From NCBI GenBank assembly GCA_023451115.1, contig JAEXFV010000055.1, positions 1 to 12,104 of the forward strand: DNA of 12,104 nt, given 5' to 3'. Positions within the stretch are counted from its first letter, which is position 1. Every line of letters begins with the position of its first letter. Below the pieces are notes generated by a model. It did no database searches, had not been told where the DNA came from, and saw nothing but the letters and a program-made list of their open reading frames with translations. The position numbers and the translations under genes are program-made. Below are positions 12,034-12,104 of this stretch, in pieces. Source of the stretch: Bacillota bacterium (GTDB taxonomy: Bacteria; Bacillota; Clostridia; Christensenellales; CAG-138).

Positions 12034-12056
12034 CCTCCTTTCGTGTTGAAAGGTGG
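12034..12056 (-). promoter_or_regulatory. Hairpin covering the ribosome binding site of the sigma-like gene
   Basis: On the minus strand CCTTTC (12048-12053) pairs with GAAAGG (12037-12042) over a five-base loop, extended past one A-A mismatch by two G-C pairs (12034-12035 with 12055-12056). The GAAAGGAGG arm is the ribosome binding site, so the structure would lower translation unless opened. Confidence 0.4.
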
Positions 12057-12104
12057 CGGTACCTCCCCTTTTCGCGGGATAATACAGGCGATTTTTTCAA
12101 ACGC

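Larger units (their letters stand above)
9160..12104 (-). mobile_element. Integration end of a Tn916/Tn1549-like integrative conjugative element (partial)
   Basis: The gene set sigma-70 region-4 protein, HTH_16-type protein, excisionase and tyrosine integrase, all leftward with int outermost, is the standard terminal module of Tn916-type elements. The element continues beyond the right edge; conjugation genes are not visible. The boundary with the chromosome must lie after the lipoprotein stop (9145) and before the int-proximal terminators, probably in the A/T-rich stretch 9150-9230, but cannot be fixed from one end. Confidence 0.8.

Noticed and set aside
11903..12100. A 65-codon minus-strand frame at the right edge
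   Set aside because: It overlaps the sigma-like gene in another frame and has no recognisable content.
1..12104. CRISPR arrays, tandem repeats or insertion sequences
   Set aside because: No regularly spaced repeat, transposase gene or terminal inverted repeat pair was found by eye.

Overview
The window looks like a spore-forming, Gram-positive Clostridia chromosome (possibly Oscillospirales or Christensenellales; the exact taxon cannot be fixed from the sequence). The clues are strong AGGAGG-type ribosome binding sites, a DacF-type carboxypeptidase, GerMN lipoproteins, a tmRNA with Gram-positive architecture, and Tn916-type mobile genes.

Layout: (1) 1-410 holds the end of an unrecognised gene, a 61-codon small gene and a strong terminator, all pointing right; it may be the edge of a mobile element or gene remnant next to the 3' end of ssrA. 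(2) 440-4260 is a leftward block. An apparent operon dacF-smpB-lysA (D,D-carboxypeptidase, SsrA-binding protein, diaminopimelate decarboxylase) is followed by ssrA (tmRNA), which has its own consensus promoter. SmpB and its RNA partner therefore lie about 1.4 kb apart with lysA between them. A 15-base motif (14/15 identical) sits in the leader of both transcripts. (3) 4365-9145 is a tightly packed rightward operon: OmpR-family response regulator, HAMP-containing sensor kinase, and two GerMN-domain lipoproteins, the second apparently with three GerMN-like modules. Genes overlap by 8 bp or are 3 bp apart. This order resembles the actinobacterial mtrA-mtrB-lpqB cluster. (4) From somewhere in 9150-9230 to the right edge lies the integration end of a Tn916/Tn1549-like integrative conjugative element, read leftward: sigma-70 region-4 protein, small HTH_16-type protein, a 434-bp structured spacer containing a possible 45-aa gene on the opposite strand, excisionase, and tyrosine integrase. 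Two terminators and candidate Int-binding repeats lie between int and the chromosome.

Functionally, region 2 joins ribosome rescue (tmRNA-SmpB) with cell-wall/lysine genes (DacF trims stem peptides; LysA consumes meso-diaminopimelate). Region 3 is probably an envelope-sensing two-component system with surface lipoprotein partners. Region 4 is the excision/integration and regulatory head of a conjugative element inserted just behind the lipoprotein operon. No CRISPR array, rRNA or ordinary tRNA was seen, and there is no room for a lysine riboswitch directly upstream of lysA.
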